DNA of 7,994 bases from Bacteroidota bacterium (GTDB taxonomy: Bacteria > Bacteroidota > Ignavibacteria > UBA10030 > UBA8401), in contig JALNZH010000173.1 in NCBI GenBank assembly GCA_023229405.1, positions 1 through 7,994 on the forward strand, read 5' to 3'. Each line of letters begins with the position of its first letter. The first letter of the stretch is position 1. The notes beneath the pieces were generated by a model. The model was not told the origin of the DNA and searched no databases. It saw only the letters and a list, made by a program, of their open reading frames with translations. Shown here piece by piece: positions 1 to 6,344 of this stretch. The position numbers and the translations under genes were made by a program.

Positions 1-357
1 AAAAACAAAAACAGCATTTTTATTGCTTTCAGAAAACTGTTCGATTAAAGAAAATTGAACGCACGCACTGTCGATCGTATTATACCAACCGTGAAAATAT
101 ATTACAAGATCGATGCTATTGCCAGGAGAAAAATTCTTGGGAATAAACAGAGCTACGCTGCTATCTTGGTAATGTCTTTCAGATGGGAAGATCTTTTTTC
201 CGTAGGCATAACCAGAAGCTCGATCAGGATGGGGAAATGGAGCAGAGGATGATGAGAAAAGCAAAATTTTTCCCAAATGGCTGTACCGATTGGCAAGCGA
301 CTGTGCTGCACCGATTGATATAACAAAAAGACCGCAGATGAGAAACCTTAAAAACAT
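1..357 (-). CDS. Secreted alpha/beta-hydrolase-like protein, N-terminal part, cut by the left window edge
   Basis: This reading frame is open from an ATG at 357-355 to the left edge (119 codons, no stop), so the gene is partial. Residues 1-20 look like a signal peptide: MFLR, then a hydrophobic stretch (FLICGLFVISIGAA) ending AQS, so export is likely. After a Ser/Pro-rich linker (about 31-49), residues 68-92 read as a beta strand (VALFIPKNF), a short turn, then LVIYFHGWYNTID. The strand followed by HG (89-90) resembles the oxyanion-hole region of alpha/beta hydrolases and esterases. Residues 115-119 (AVFVF) look like the next core strand. The catalytic Ser, Asp and His would lie outside the window, so activity cannot be confirmed. 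The start is supported by the signal peptide and the promoter-like site at 382-410; no strong Shine-Dalgarno is visible. It could also be a PHB-depolymerase-like esterase or an inactive relative. Confidence 0.75.
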   Translation of the reverse strand, partial: MFLRFLICGLFVISIGAAQSLANRYSHLGKILLFSSSSAPFPHPDRASGYAYGKKIFPSERHYQDSSVALFIPKNFSPGNSIDLVIYFHGWYNTIDSACVQFSLIEQFSESNKNAVFVF

Positions 358-381
358 GCCTAAATTCCCATTTATGATGAC

Positions 382-410
382 AATATAATACAAAAATATT
401 TTATTGTCTT
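382..410 (-). promoter_or_regulatory. Putative promoter of the hydrolase-like gene
   Basis: On the minus strand, AAGACA (410-405) and TATATT (387-382) are separated by 17 bases and lie 25 bases upstream of the ATG at 357. Spacing and -10 match are good for a sigma-70-type promoter. The surrounding DNA is very AT-rich, so a chance match is possible. Confidence 0.4.
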
Positions 411-459
411 TTCATTCTTATATCAATATGTTTGCATTAAAGAGAAGTTTCGTACAAAA

Positions 460-608
460 CACTACACTCCCCATTGGTTCACCGCGACCGCCACTGCCTT
501 CGCCGTCGCAGTGAAGAACAGAAAACTTTTCTTGCTACCCAAACCAGTTTTAGAGAGTGAATTTCTTGAATATCTGTCTTCCGCCCCTGGTCACTATACT
601 CCAATGGG
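460..608. repeat. Intergenic element bounded by direct and inverted repeats
   Basis: CACTACACTCC (460-470) recurs as CACTATACTCC (592-602), 132 bases apart with 10 of 11 matches. Overlapping these, CCCATTGG (470-477) is the exact reverse complement of CCAATGGG (601-608). Inside are two competing hairpins, CACTGC/GCAGTG (492-497 with 508-513) and GCGAC/GTCGC (484-488 with 505-509). The left half is richer in GC than the flanking DNA. The plus frame is open from 364 to a TGA at 610-612 but has no suitable ATG. The minus strand is also open through much of it, with an arginine-rich product. I read this as a non-coding dispersed repeat, possibly one unit of a tandem 132-bp repeat; other copies would have to be found to prove that. 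Confidence 0.45.
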
Positions 609-646
609 ATGATTTCAAACAACATACAATTTCATTCACTAACAAC

Positions 647-652
647 GGAGGG
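647..652 (+). promoter_or_regulatory. Ribosome binding site that fixes the start at 657
   Basis: GGAGGG sits 4 bases before the ATG at 657. The upstream in-frame ATG at 609 has no such site and directly abuts the repeat element, so 657 is the better start. This is the strongest Shine-Dalgarno sequence in the window. Confidence 0.75.
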
Positions 653-656
653 AATC

Positions 657-1337
657 ATGGAGAATGAGGAAAGACCGATGGACGAGTTTGAATGGGAAGA
701 ATTCCTGAAGAAAAGTGACGCAACTGCCGCTAAATATTCGGCACTTCTGGAAAAGTATATGAACGACCCAAATTGCGATGAAATTATCGACAGAGAAATG
801 GGATGGAATTCCGGGAAGGAAGATGACGAAACCGAACGTCCCTGGATTGAAGAGATGAACGAAGCAATCGAAGAGATGCTCGAAGAAGAAAAATCGGAAG
901 AGTGGAAAAAAAAGACGGGACTCAACGACGGACCGGGCTCCGGGATTGAAGAGCTTGACAGAGATCCGTTGTATATCATGGGATTCACGTTTGCTGTTGA
1001 TTCAATTAGATGGTGCGAATCACTTCCGGATGAAGTTAAAATTGATCCCGATATGGCGGTTGCAATGCAGAATTTTCTGATACCAGCAGCAAAAATCGCG
1101 GGCGCCTCCGCATCGGAAGAGGAAGAAAACGATAAGGATATGTTGGGATTACGTTTGGCAAACTATAAACGCGGAATATCGGCGGCGAACAAATCACTGA
1201 ACGCACTCAGCGCTGTGAGCGCCAAAGGATTGATAGAACAACGACATGTGTTTCCTTTCATCAAACGGGCGACCGAATTGAGAAATGCGCTTGCTGTGCG
1301 GATTGTGGAATTACGAGACCGGTTTAACGAGTTATAA
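657..1337 (+). CDS. Acidic hypothetical protein of 226 residues
   Basis: I do not recognise a family. The chosen start follows a strong GGAGGG; the open frame extends 16 codons further to an ATG at 609, but those residues look like leader sequence. There is no signal peptide or membrane segment, so the protein is probably cytoplasmic. Residues 1-100 are highly charged, with about 33 Asp/Glu against 12 Lys/Arg, including the clusters EEMNEAIEEMLEEEKSEEW (65-83) and KEDDETE (54-60), and look helical or partly disordered. Residues 101-226 look like an ordinary helical domain: DPLYIMGFTFAVDSIRWCESL (103-123), an alanine-rich helix (133-152), a second acidic patch SEEEEND (153-159) and a basic C-terminal helix (about 194-224). 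The gene stands alone on the plus strand and converges on the GT4 gene 52 bases downstream. A binding or adaptor role is conceivable but unsupported. Confidence 0.8.
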   Translation: MENEERPMDEFEWEEFLKKSDATAAKYSALLEKYMNDPNCDEIIDREMGWNSGKEDDETERPWIEEMNEAIEEMLEEEKSEEWKKKTGLNDGPGSGIEELDRDPLYIMGFTFAVDSIRWCESLPDEVKIDPDMAVAMQNFLIPAAKIAGASASEEEENDKDMLGLRLANYKRGISAANKSLNALSAVSAKGLIEQRHVFPFIKRATELRNALAVRIVELRDRFNEL

Positions 1338-1389
1338 GTCCCATGTCTTTCGGCATTACGATGCACAAACATACGTCGCGTATCCCCAG

Positions 1390-2508
1390 TCAGCGCTTGT
1401 GATGTTCTTTCACCACCCGCTCGATCACTTCCATTGTCGTTTCGGCGCCGTTCTGCCAATCGAATTCTTTCGAACGCGTCACTGCATTGGCGGTTAACCG
1501 TTCACGCAGGTGTGTATCACGCAGCAGCAGAATGATCTTCTCTGCCAACTGCTCCCGATTTCCGTACTCATACAACAAGCCGGTCTCTCCATCCATTACG
1601 GCGTCGCGTAATCCCTGTACATTACTGGAAACGGTCGTGGTGCCGCAAGCGTTTGCTTCGATCGCCGTCAGTCCCCACCCTTCTTTTGCCGACGTATTTA
1701 CTGCCACATGCATTGTATTCAGCCATTGCACCTTTTCGTTCTCACTCACGAAGCCGGTAAACGTGATACTGTCGTGTAATCCCATTGTTCCGGCCAGTGA
1801 TGTTAATCGCGGGCGGTCATCCCCCTCTCCGACGATCACCAGTTTTGCATCCGGGATTACTTTTTTTACAATGGCAAAAGCTTCAATCAGATGATCGAAT
1901 GATTTATATTTTTTCAACCTGCCAAGCGCACCGATCAGCGGTGTTGAGGATGTACCGATTCCCGTTTGCCGAAACAACTCGTGATTCATACCGTACGGCA
2001 CGTAATGAATCCGCTCAGGAGAAAACCCGTTCGCTTTCACTTCGCTCATCGTGCTGGGGGAATGAATCATAAAATGTATTTTCCGGTACATGGGAAGTGA
2101 TGCACGTTCAGCGAGATACACATACGACGCGAGAGGAAAAATTGTTTCTTTGAAGACGCTTGTTCCCAAAAGATGGTGCAGTTCACCCAACACCGGTTCG
2201 TTCACATACGCAGGGGTATAAAACGGGATTTTGTTCACATCGTCAACAATCAGATCGAATTTCCCATGTCTAAATGTGGAGAAATATTTCTGCAGCACGA
2301 CAAAATTGAAGAGAAATCGTCCCCCTTCGCGGATGACCGTGATACCGTTCATTTCTTCCGTTGGTCTCGCTCCATCATACGACGAACAAAACAATGTCAC
2401 CTGGTGTCCCATTGCAGCAATGCGGGAATATGTTTCGTGCAGATGTACCTCAGCACCGCCGGCGAGAGGATGAGAAAGGTCCTGCCAATTAAAGATGAGT
2501 ATATTCAT
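1390..2508 (-). CDS. GT4-family (GT-B fold) glycosyltransferase
   Basis: This 372-residue retaining glycosyltransferase has the normal length for the GT4 family, which moves a sugar from a nucleotide-sugar donor to a glycan, lipid or protein acceptor at the cytoplasmic face. The N-terminal Rossmann domain opens with MNILIFNWQD and the acceptor-side glycine loop GGAE (17-20). The donor domain shows GRLKKYKSFDHLIEAF (196-211), VGEGDDR (226-232), ITFTGFVSENEKV (248-260) and the E-x7-E motif with E276 and E284 (KEGWGLTAIEANACGT). No signal peptide or membrane segment is seen. Donor and acceptor cannot be predicted. The start is fixed by the canonical N-terminus, yet the bases before the ATG read CATTGCTCCT, with no Shine-Dalgarno. 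It lies 79 bases after the methyltransferase gene on the same strand and is probably co-transcribed with it. An inverted repeat fills the gap. Confidence 0.93.
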   Translation of the reverse strand: MNILIFNWQDLSHPLAGGAEVHLHETYSRIAAMGHQVTLFCSSYDGARPTEEMNGITVIREGGRFLFNFVVLQKYFSTFRHGKFDLIVDDVNKIPFYTPAYVNEPVLGELHHLLGTSVFKETIFPLASYVYLAERASLPMYRKIHFMIHSPSTMSEVKANGFSPERIHYVPYGMNHELFRQTGIGTSSTPLIGALGRLKKYKSFDHLIEAFAIVKKVIPDAKLVIVGEGDDRPRLTSLAGTMGLHDSITFTGFVSENEKVQWLNTMHVAVNTSAKEGWGLTAIEANACGTTTVSSNVQGLRDAVMDGETGLLYEYGNREQLAEKIILLLRDTHLRERLTANAVTRSKEFDWQNGAETTMEVIERVVKEHHKR

Positions 2509-2513
2509 AGGAG

Positions 2514-2582
2514 CAATGGAGAATGAAGAACGGAGAGTTGAGAATGGCTACAGATCAATGATTCTTTCTCCATTCTACATTG
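2514..2582. repeat. Inverted repeat between methyltransferase and GT4 genes
   Basis: CAATGGAGAATGAAGAA (2514-2530) pairs with TTCTCCATTCTACATTG (2566-2582), 15 of 17 positions matching, around a 35-base loop. The loop holds related GGAGAGTTGAGAATGG words. The element fills nearly the whole intergenic gap and one arm ends 5 bases before the GT4 start codon. It could be a dispersed palindromic repeat, or an RNA structure affecting GT4 expression. No T-run follows it on the minus strand, so it is not an intrinsic terminator. Confidence 0.5.
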
Positions 2583-2587
2583 ATTTG

Positions 2588-3358
2588 TTACTGTTTCTTT
2601 CCGATAACACCCATCGACAACGCGGTGTATGTCGTCAGTGTAGTGTCTTTTACGGCATCGCGGATCGATTTGCGGATAGTGTACAGCACCGGAACCTTCG
2701 GATTCAGCGGAAGTTTGATCTTTACCGCACGGAGCGCTTCACGGATCATACGATAGAATAGACTCGGGTACATCCATTCCCCGTACGTATGAACGGTTTG
2801 TAATCCCAGTTTCTCCATCTCATGCTTTAATTCAGGAACAGAAAACGACCGCTCCCATCCCGCAAACCATTTATCAATGGCAATCAGGAACGTTTTAATC
2901 AGCGTATAGACATGATACCGTTGCGGTACATCGACGCAAAGAAGTCCGCCGGTTTTCAACACGCGAATATTCTCCCTCAATAATGCTTCCGCTTTTTCGT
3001 AACGAAAATGTTCAAGAAGGCCTTGATGGAAAATTATATCGAACGATCCATCTTTGAACGGCAGCTGAAACGTATCACCGCCGACGATGTGGACATCCAT
3101 CTTTTCTTCGCTTGCGATCCGTTTCATGATCTTCAAAGAATTCATTGAATAGTCCAGTTGATAGACGATCGCGCCTCGTTCTACCAGCGGGAAGCTGTCA
3201 CGACCGGTTCCTGCGCCAATTTCCAAAATTTTCTTTCCCTTTACGTCGGTCACTTTCACCAAATTCCGCACAACACGATCCGAATTGGAGTAGACCTCCT
3301 TCACCTCTTTCTTTTCTTCCCAAAATGTATCCCAATGTTCTAGCCGTGATTCTTTCAT
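2588..3358 (-). CDS. Class I SAM-dependent methyltransferase
   Basis: The 256-residue product has a Rossmann-like SAM-binding domain. Motif I is KILEIGAGTGRDS (43-55). The acidic residue at the end of strand 2 is D69 (VYQLDYS), expected to hold the ribose hydroxyls. GGDTFQLPF (93-101) places D95 near the adenine, and FDIIFHQGLLEHF (106-118) is the strand 4 region. VLKTGGLLCVDVP (133-145) follows as strand 5. It resembles Methyltransf_11/25-type enzymes acting on small molecules, lipids or sugars; the substrate is not evident. The basic, aromatic C-terminal part (about 155-235) may form a lid or contact membrane. Spacing suggests a two-gene unit with the downstream GT4 gene, which favours a role in glycan or glycolipid decoration. 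The Shine-Dalgarno is weak. A strong terminator lies just upstream, so it probably has its own promoter. Confidence 0.9.
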   Translation of the reverse strand: MKESRLEHWDTFWEEKKEVKEVYSNSDRVVRNLVKVTDVKGKKILEIGAGTGRDSFPLVERGAIVYQLDYSMNSLKIMKRIASEEKMDVHIVGGDTFQLPFKDGSFDIIFHQGLLEHFRYEKAEALLRENIRVLKTGGLLCVDVPQRYHVYTLIKTFLIAIDKWFAGWERSFSVPELKHEMEKLGLQTVHTYGEWMYPSLFYRMIREALRAVKIKLPLNPKVPVLYTIRKSIRDAVKDTTLTTYTALSMGVIGKKQ

Positions 3359-3380
3359 ACTTTTTACTCTGTCGATTGAT

Positions 3381-3407
3381 TGTTCAAATTATCGAAACCT
3401 GTTCAAA
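3381..3407 (-). promoter_or_regulatory. Repeated TTTGAACA upstream of the methyltransferase gene
   Basis: Two identical 8-base copies (TTTGAACA on the minus strand, at 3388-3381 and 3407-3400) start 19 bases apart, 22 to 49 bases upstream of the start codon. A -10-like GATAAT (3393-3388) lies between them and overlaps the nearer copy by one base. This is the only room for a promoter after the terminator at 3411-3440. It could be an operator pair or a Bacteroidota-style promoter with TTTG at both boxes; the match to the TAnnTTTG consensus is imperfect. Confidence 0.25.
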
Positions 3408-3410
3408 ATA

Positions 3411-3440
3411 AAAAGGATGAAGCGTCCGCTCCATCCTTTT
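3411..3440 (-). terminator. Intrinsic terminator of the DUF2723/GT117 gene
   Basis: On the minus strand AAAAGGATGGAGC (3440-3428), the loop GGAC and GCTTCATCCTTTT (3423-3411) form a 13-bp stem with a single G-U wobble, followed by TATTTT. It lies 36 bases after the stop codon at 3477. On the plus strand the wobble becomes an A-C mismatch and CCCC follows, so the terminator points toward the minus strand. It separates the membrane glycosyltransferase from the downstream methyltransferase-GT4 pair. Confidence 0.85.
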
Positions 3441-3476
3441 CCCCATGCTCCATGTTATTAAGCGTTTTCAAACTAA

Positions 3477-6245
3477 TTATTTTTTCACAAGAGAATCTTT
3501 TCCGTTGTTCCCTTTCATCGCCTTCTGCGTTTGCAGCTGCGTTTTTTGCGTATTCACCCATTCCGGTAATCCCGGGATCGTTCCATAATCCTTTGTAATT
3601 CTCTCCAGTATTTCCATTGCTTTATCGAACTCTTCACGCGTCTGATACAGCGTGAGAAGCATATAATACGGATGATACTGATTCTGGAATGGTTCATTGA
3701 TTGGTTTGGACGCCATCTCCAGCAGACGGTTCTCCAGGTTTTTTGACATTTCCAGATACCGATCCTTTGCACCGGCAAATTGATAAAAGTTTGTGATGTC
3801 GAACTCCACCCGATAATCCAGCGGCAGTACATTTGTTGGAAGTTTTACCATCATCGAATCGAGTGTTTCAATTGCTTTTGCATTGTCACGCACTGTATTG
3901 AGATAAAAGAGGGAGAGACGCATAAACGCGTTGCGGTAGTTCGCCGCCAGTCGTACGACATTTTCGTCATAATGAACTGTCGAATCGCGCAGACCGCGGT
4001 AACGGTACCCACGTTGAAAATTCAAGTTCGGATCCACCGGTTCGTTCATCAAATTGGCAGAGAGAATTTTCGGATCGATTACACCTTCATCGCTTGGCGC
4101 GGGATACGGTATCAATTTCATCGCCAGTCCATCCATACGGAAGTACCGATCCAGACCGATTTTTGAATCCGGCGTGGATGTCACCGCCATATAAATGGGA
4201 CGAACCCAGTTGTTTGAACGGATGATATCGTACGCCATAATATCCTGCGCACGAATCGCTTTAATCACCTGACCACCCGGTTGAGGAAACTGCATCGTAT
4301 TTGGTAGGACGAAACGAATTTCTCCTGCTGTTACTGCGGTGTCCCCTTTTATCTGTGGCTGCACCGGTCGGTCGGAAAACTGTGCGAATTCACGCATTAC
4401 GTCCGCGGGAACAGGAATGGTCATTTCACGTGGCTCCCACTGCATCGGTCCGATCTGTTCGATCTCTTGATCCGTAATACTGATCGCAATTTTTTTTGCG
4501 CCATGCGGTTCCTGATGCTTCAACTGTTTAATATACCACGATGTATTCACTAAGCTGAGATTCACAATACGAATATCCCGACGGACACCTTCTACATCCT
4601 GCAAGTACCAAAGCGGAAATGTATCGTTATCACCATTGGTGAAGAGAATTGCGTCCGGCTCACACGACTGCAGAAGATTGTATGAATAGTCCCATGCAAC
4701 ATAATCACCCGAACGATTCGACGGTTCGTAATTGGTGTAGAGCATATTCACCGGCACGAACATGACTGCAATTGCCAGTGCGGCTACGGAGAGATATTTC
4801 TGCATCTGTTCGCTCTTCACCCATTTACGGATCGAATCAATCAAGCCGAGCGTGCCAATGCCGATCCAAACCGAAAAGACAAAAAAGGCTCCAACGTAGA
4901 AATAATCGCGTTCTCGAGGCTGCGGGTTTTGCATGTTAAAATACACGGCCATAACAAAGCCCATCAGCAAGAAGAAATTAAAGAAGACCCACCACATCAC
5001 ACGATCCTTCTTCCAATGGTAATAAAATCCAAACAGTCCGATGATCAGTGGAATGCCCCAAAGCTGTCTCCATTTCACACCTGCGCCCTGGTAATCTCCT
5101 TCGCGTCCGGCATACTGCCAAAGGAAATACCGCATAAACATTTCATTCATCTGATAACGCAAGAAGTAATCCCCGTCGCTCTTGTAACTAGTATAAATTC
5201 CCTGATGCTGCGGTTCCTGACTCCAGCGGCGTTTCATAATCGGTGAATCACCGTACTGTTCGCGGTTAAGATAGGAGACCAATTTTTTCAGCGTGCTCGG
5301 ATCATTTTCGTTCATCGGCGTATTTGCATTCGCACGAATAATCACCATTGTATATGTCGAATATCCGAGGATAATCAGTAGAAACGACAGCGACGCAAGA
5401 TTCACCATCTCATTTCGTTTCCGCACGGAGTACCAAACGCCGTAAATTGCCGCAGCGATTGCTGCAAACGGAATCATCGTCCAGAAAACACTTTTCGATT
5501 CCGCACCTCCGCCGATGGAATATTCGCCGTCCAGCAAATTCGGCAGCATCTTTACAATGCCTGGATACACAACCGCGAAGATACCGATTGCCACCAGACC
5601 GAAAATAATGTAATTGCGGATAGAAAATTCGTAGCGTTTAAAGAAGACAATTATGAGGAACGGAAAGATCACCAACAGCGCCAGCAAATGGACACCGAGA
5701 GACAACCCGATAAGATACGCGATCAAGAAAATATATTTTTGGTGCGACGGTGTATCGGCACGTTCGTTCCAGCGAAGCGACAACCAGGTAACAAGACTGA
5801 CGAAAAGCATGCTGATGCCGTACACTTCTGCTTCCACCGCATTAAACCAGAATGTCGCACTGAAAGAAAGTGAAAATGCTCCTACTGCAGCCGATGTATA
5901 CAGGGAAATTTTGTTCCATGGATCATCCGTGCGGGGTCTCCACAGAATAATTAACTTCACGAGCGACAAATACAGAAACATCGCCGTTAATGCGCTGGAC
6001 AACGCCGAAATAAAATGAATTCGCACCGCTGGATCGCTATAGAACGGCACCATTCCGATCACTTTCCCGACCAACAAAAAGAAGGGCGAACCAGGGGGAT
6101 GCGGCACCTGCAGCAAATACGTAGCAGAAATAAACTCGCCAACGTCCCAAAATACAACGGTGTCTGAAAGTGTAAGAATATACGTGATCAGCGTTCCGAG
6201 AAAAACGAATCCCGCAACGTATTTATTCAGTTTCGTGTGCTCCAT
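3477..6245 (-). CDS. DUF2723/GT117-family multi-pass membrane glycosyltransferase with C-terminal soluble domain
   Basis: This 922-residue protein is a GT-C-type membrane enzyme of the DUF2723 family, named glycosyltransferase family 117 in current annotation. The eukaryotic relative TMEM260 is a protein O-mannosyltransferase; the bacterial substrate is less certain. The N-terminus shows the family pattern: a first membrane helix (about 10-28), then WDVGEF (33-38) with the acidic residues D34 and E37, PHPPGSPFF (48-56) and FNAVEAEVYG (134-143). About eleven to thirteen hydrophobic segments follow, up to roughly residue 503. RERDYFY (444-450) is on a loop before the last helices. The C-terminal soluble part starts with the conserved FTNGDNDTFPLWYLQD (535-550), and residues about 760-885 look like TPR-type helical repeats. 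The C-terminal domain is expected outside the cytoplasm. The start has a good GAGAGGA (6256-6250) four bases upstream. It has a putative promoter and a strong terminator, so it is probably monocistronic. Donor and acceptor are not predictable. Confidence 0.92.
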   Translation of the reverse strand: MEHTKLNKYVAGFVFLGTLITYILTLSDTVVFWDVGEFISATYLLQVPHPPGSPFFLLVGKVIGMVPFYSDPAVRIHFISALSSALTAMFLYLSLVKLIILWRPRTDDPWNKISLYTSAAVGAFSLSFSATFWFNAVEAEVYGISMLFVSLVTWLSLRWNERADTPSHQKYIFLIAYLIGLSLGVHLLALLVIFPFLIIVFFKRYEFSIRNYIIFGLVAIGIFAVVYPGIVKMLPNLLDGEYSIGGGAESKSVFWTMIPFAAIAAAIYGVWYSVRKRNEMVNLASLSFLLIILGYSTYTMVIIRANANTPMNENDPSTLKKLVSYLNREQYGDSPIMKRRWSQEPQHQGIYTSYKSDGDYFLRYQMNEMFMRYFLWQYAGREGDYQGAGVKWRQLWGIPLIIGLFGFYYHWKKDRVMWWVFFNFFLLMGFVMAVYFNMQNPQPRERDYFYVGAFFVFSVWIGIGTLGLIDSIRKWVKSEQMQKYLSVAALAIAVMFVPVNMLYTNYEPSNRSGDYVAWDYSYNLLQSCEPDAILFTNGDNDTFPLWYLQDVEGVRRDIRIVNLSLVNTSWYIKQLKHQEPHGAKKIAISITDQEIEQIGPMQWEPREMTIPVPADVMREFAQFSDRPVQPQIKGDTAVTAGEIRFVLPNTMQFPQPGGQVIKAIRAQDIMAYDIIRSNNWVRPIYMAVTSTPDSKIGLDRYFRMDGLAMKLIPYPAPSDEGVIDPKILSANLMNEPVDPNLNFQRGYRYRGLRDSTVHYDENVVRLAANYRNAFMRLSLFYLNTVRDNAKAIETLDSMMVKLPTNVLPLDYRVEFDITNFYQFAGAKDRYLEMSKNLENRLLEMASKPINEPFQNQYHPYYMLLTLYQTREEFDKAMEILERITKDYGTIPGLPEWVNTQKTQLQTQKAMKGNNGKDSLVKK

Positions 6246-6286
6246 TACATCCTCTCAAGTGGGAAATCAAACAACAATAGTGGATA

Positions 6287-6314
6287 AATATACTTTGAAA
6301 GTGCCTCTTTTCAA
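6287..6314 (-). promoter_or_regulatory. Putative promoter of the DUF2723/GT117 gene
   Basis: On the minus strand TTGAAA (6314-6309) and TATATT (6292-6287) are 16 bases apart, 41 bases upstream of the ATG at 6245. The -35 box lies in an inverted repeat, TTTGAAA (6315-6309) with TTTCAAA (6300-6294), whose second arm fills most of the spacer. The repeat could be an operator, or a weak AT-rich stem. The site suggests transcription independent of hemW. Confidence 0.5.
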
Positions 6315-6344
6315 AAGAAAATCATAGTGCCGCACTCTGTTCCA

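Noticed and set aside
55..252. 65-residue plus-strand open frame
   Set aside because: It is antisense to the secreted hydrolase-like gene, whose signal peptide and HG motif are convincing.
566..600. Promoter for the acidic protein (TTGAAT at 566, TATACT at 595)
   Set aside because: The spacer is 23 bases, too long for a standard promoter, and no alternative -35 fits the TATACT.
511..612. 33-codon frame starting at GTG inside the repeat element
   Set aside because: There is no Shine-Dalgarno, both strands are open, and the repeat boundaries explain the sequence better than a gene.
609..656. 16-residue N-terminal extension of the acidic protein
   Set aside because: The ATG at 609 has no ribosome binding site and abuts the repeat element, while the ATG at 657 follows GGAGGG.
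632..988. 118-residue minus-strand frame, very serine-rich
   Set aside because: It mirrors the Glu/Asp-rich coding strand; GAA/GAG codons read in reverse give Ser and Phe. There is no independent support.
5653..6018. 121-residue plus-strand frame
   Set aside because: It is antisense to the membrane domain of the DUF2723/GT117 gene.
6326..6336. AGTGCCGCACT palindrome just after hemW
   Set aside because: It is too short, with a one-base centre, and has no T-run, so it does not support a terminator or an operator call.
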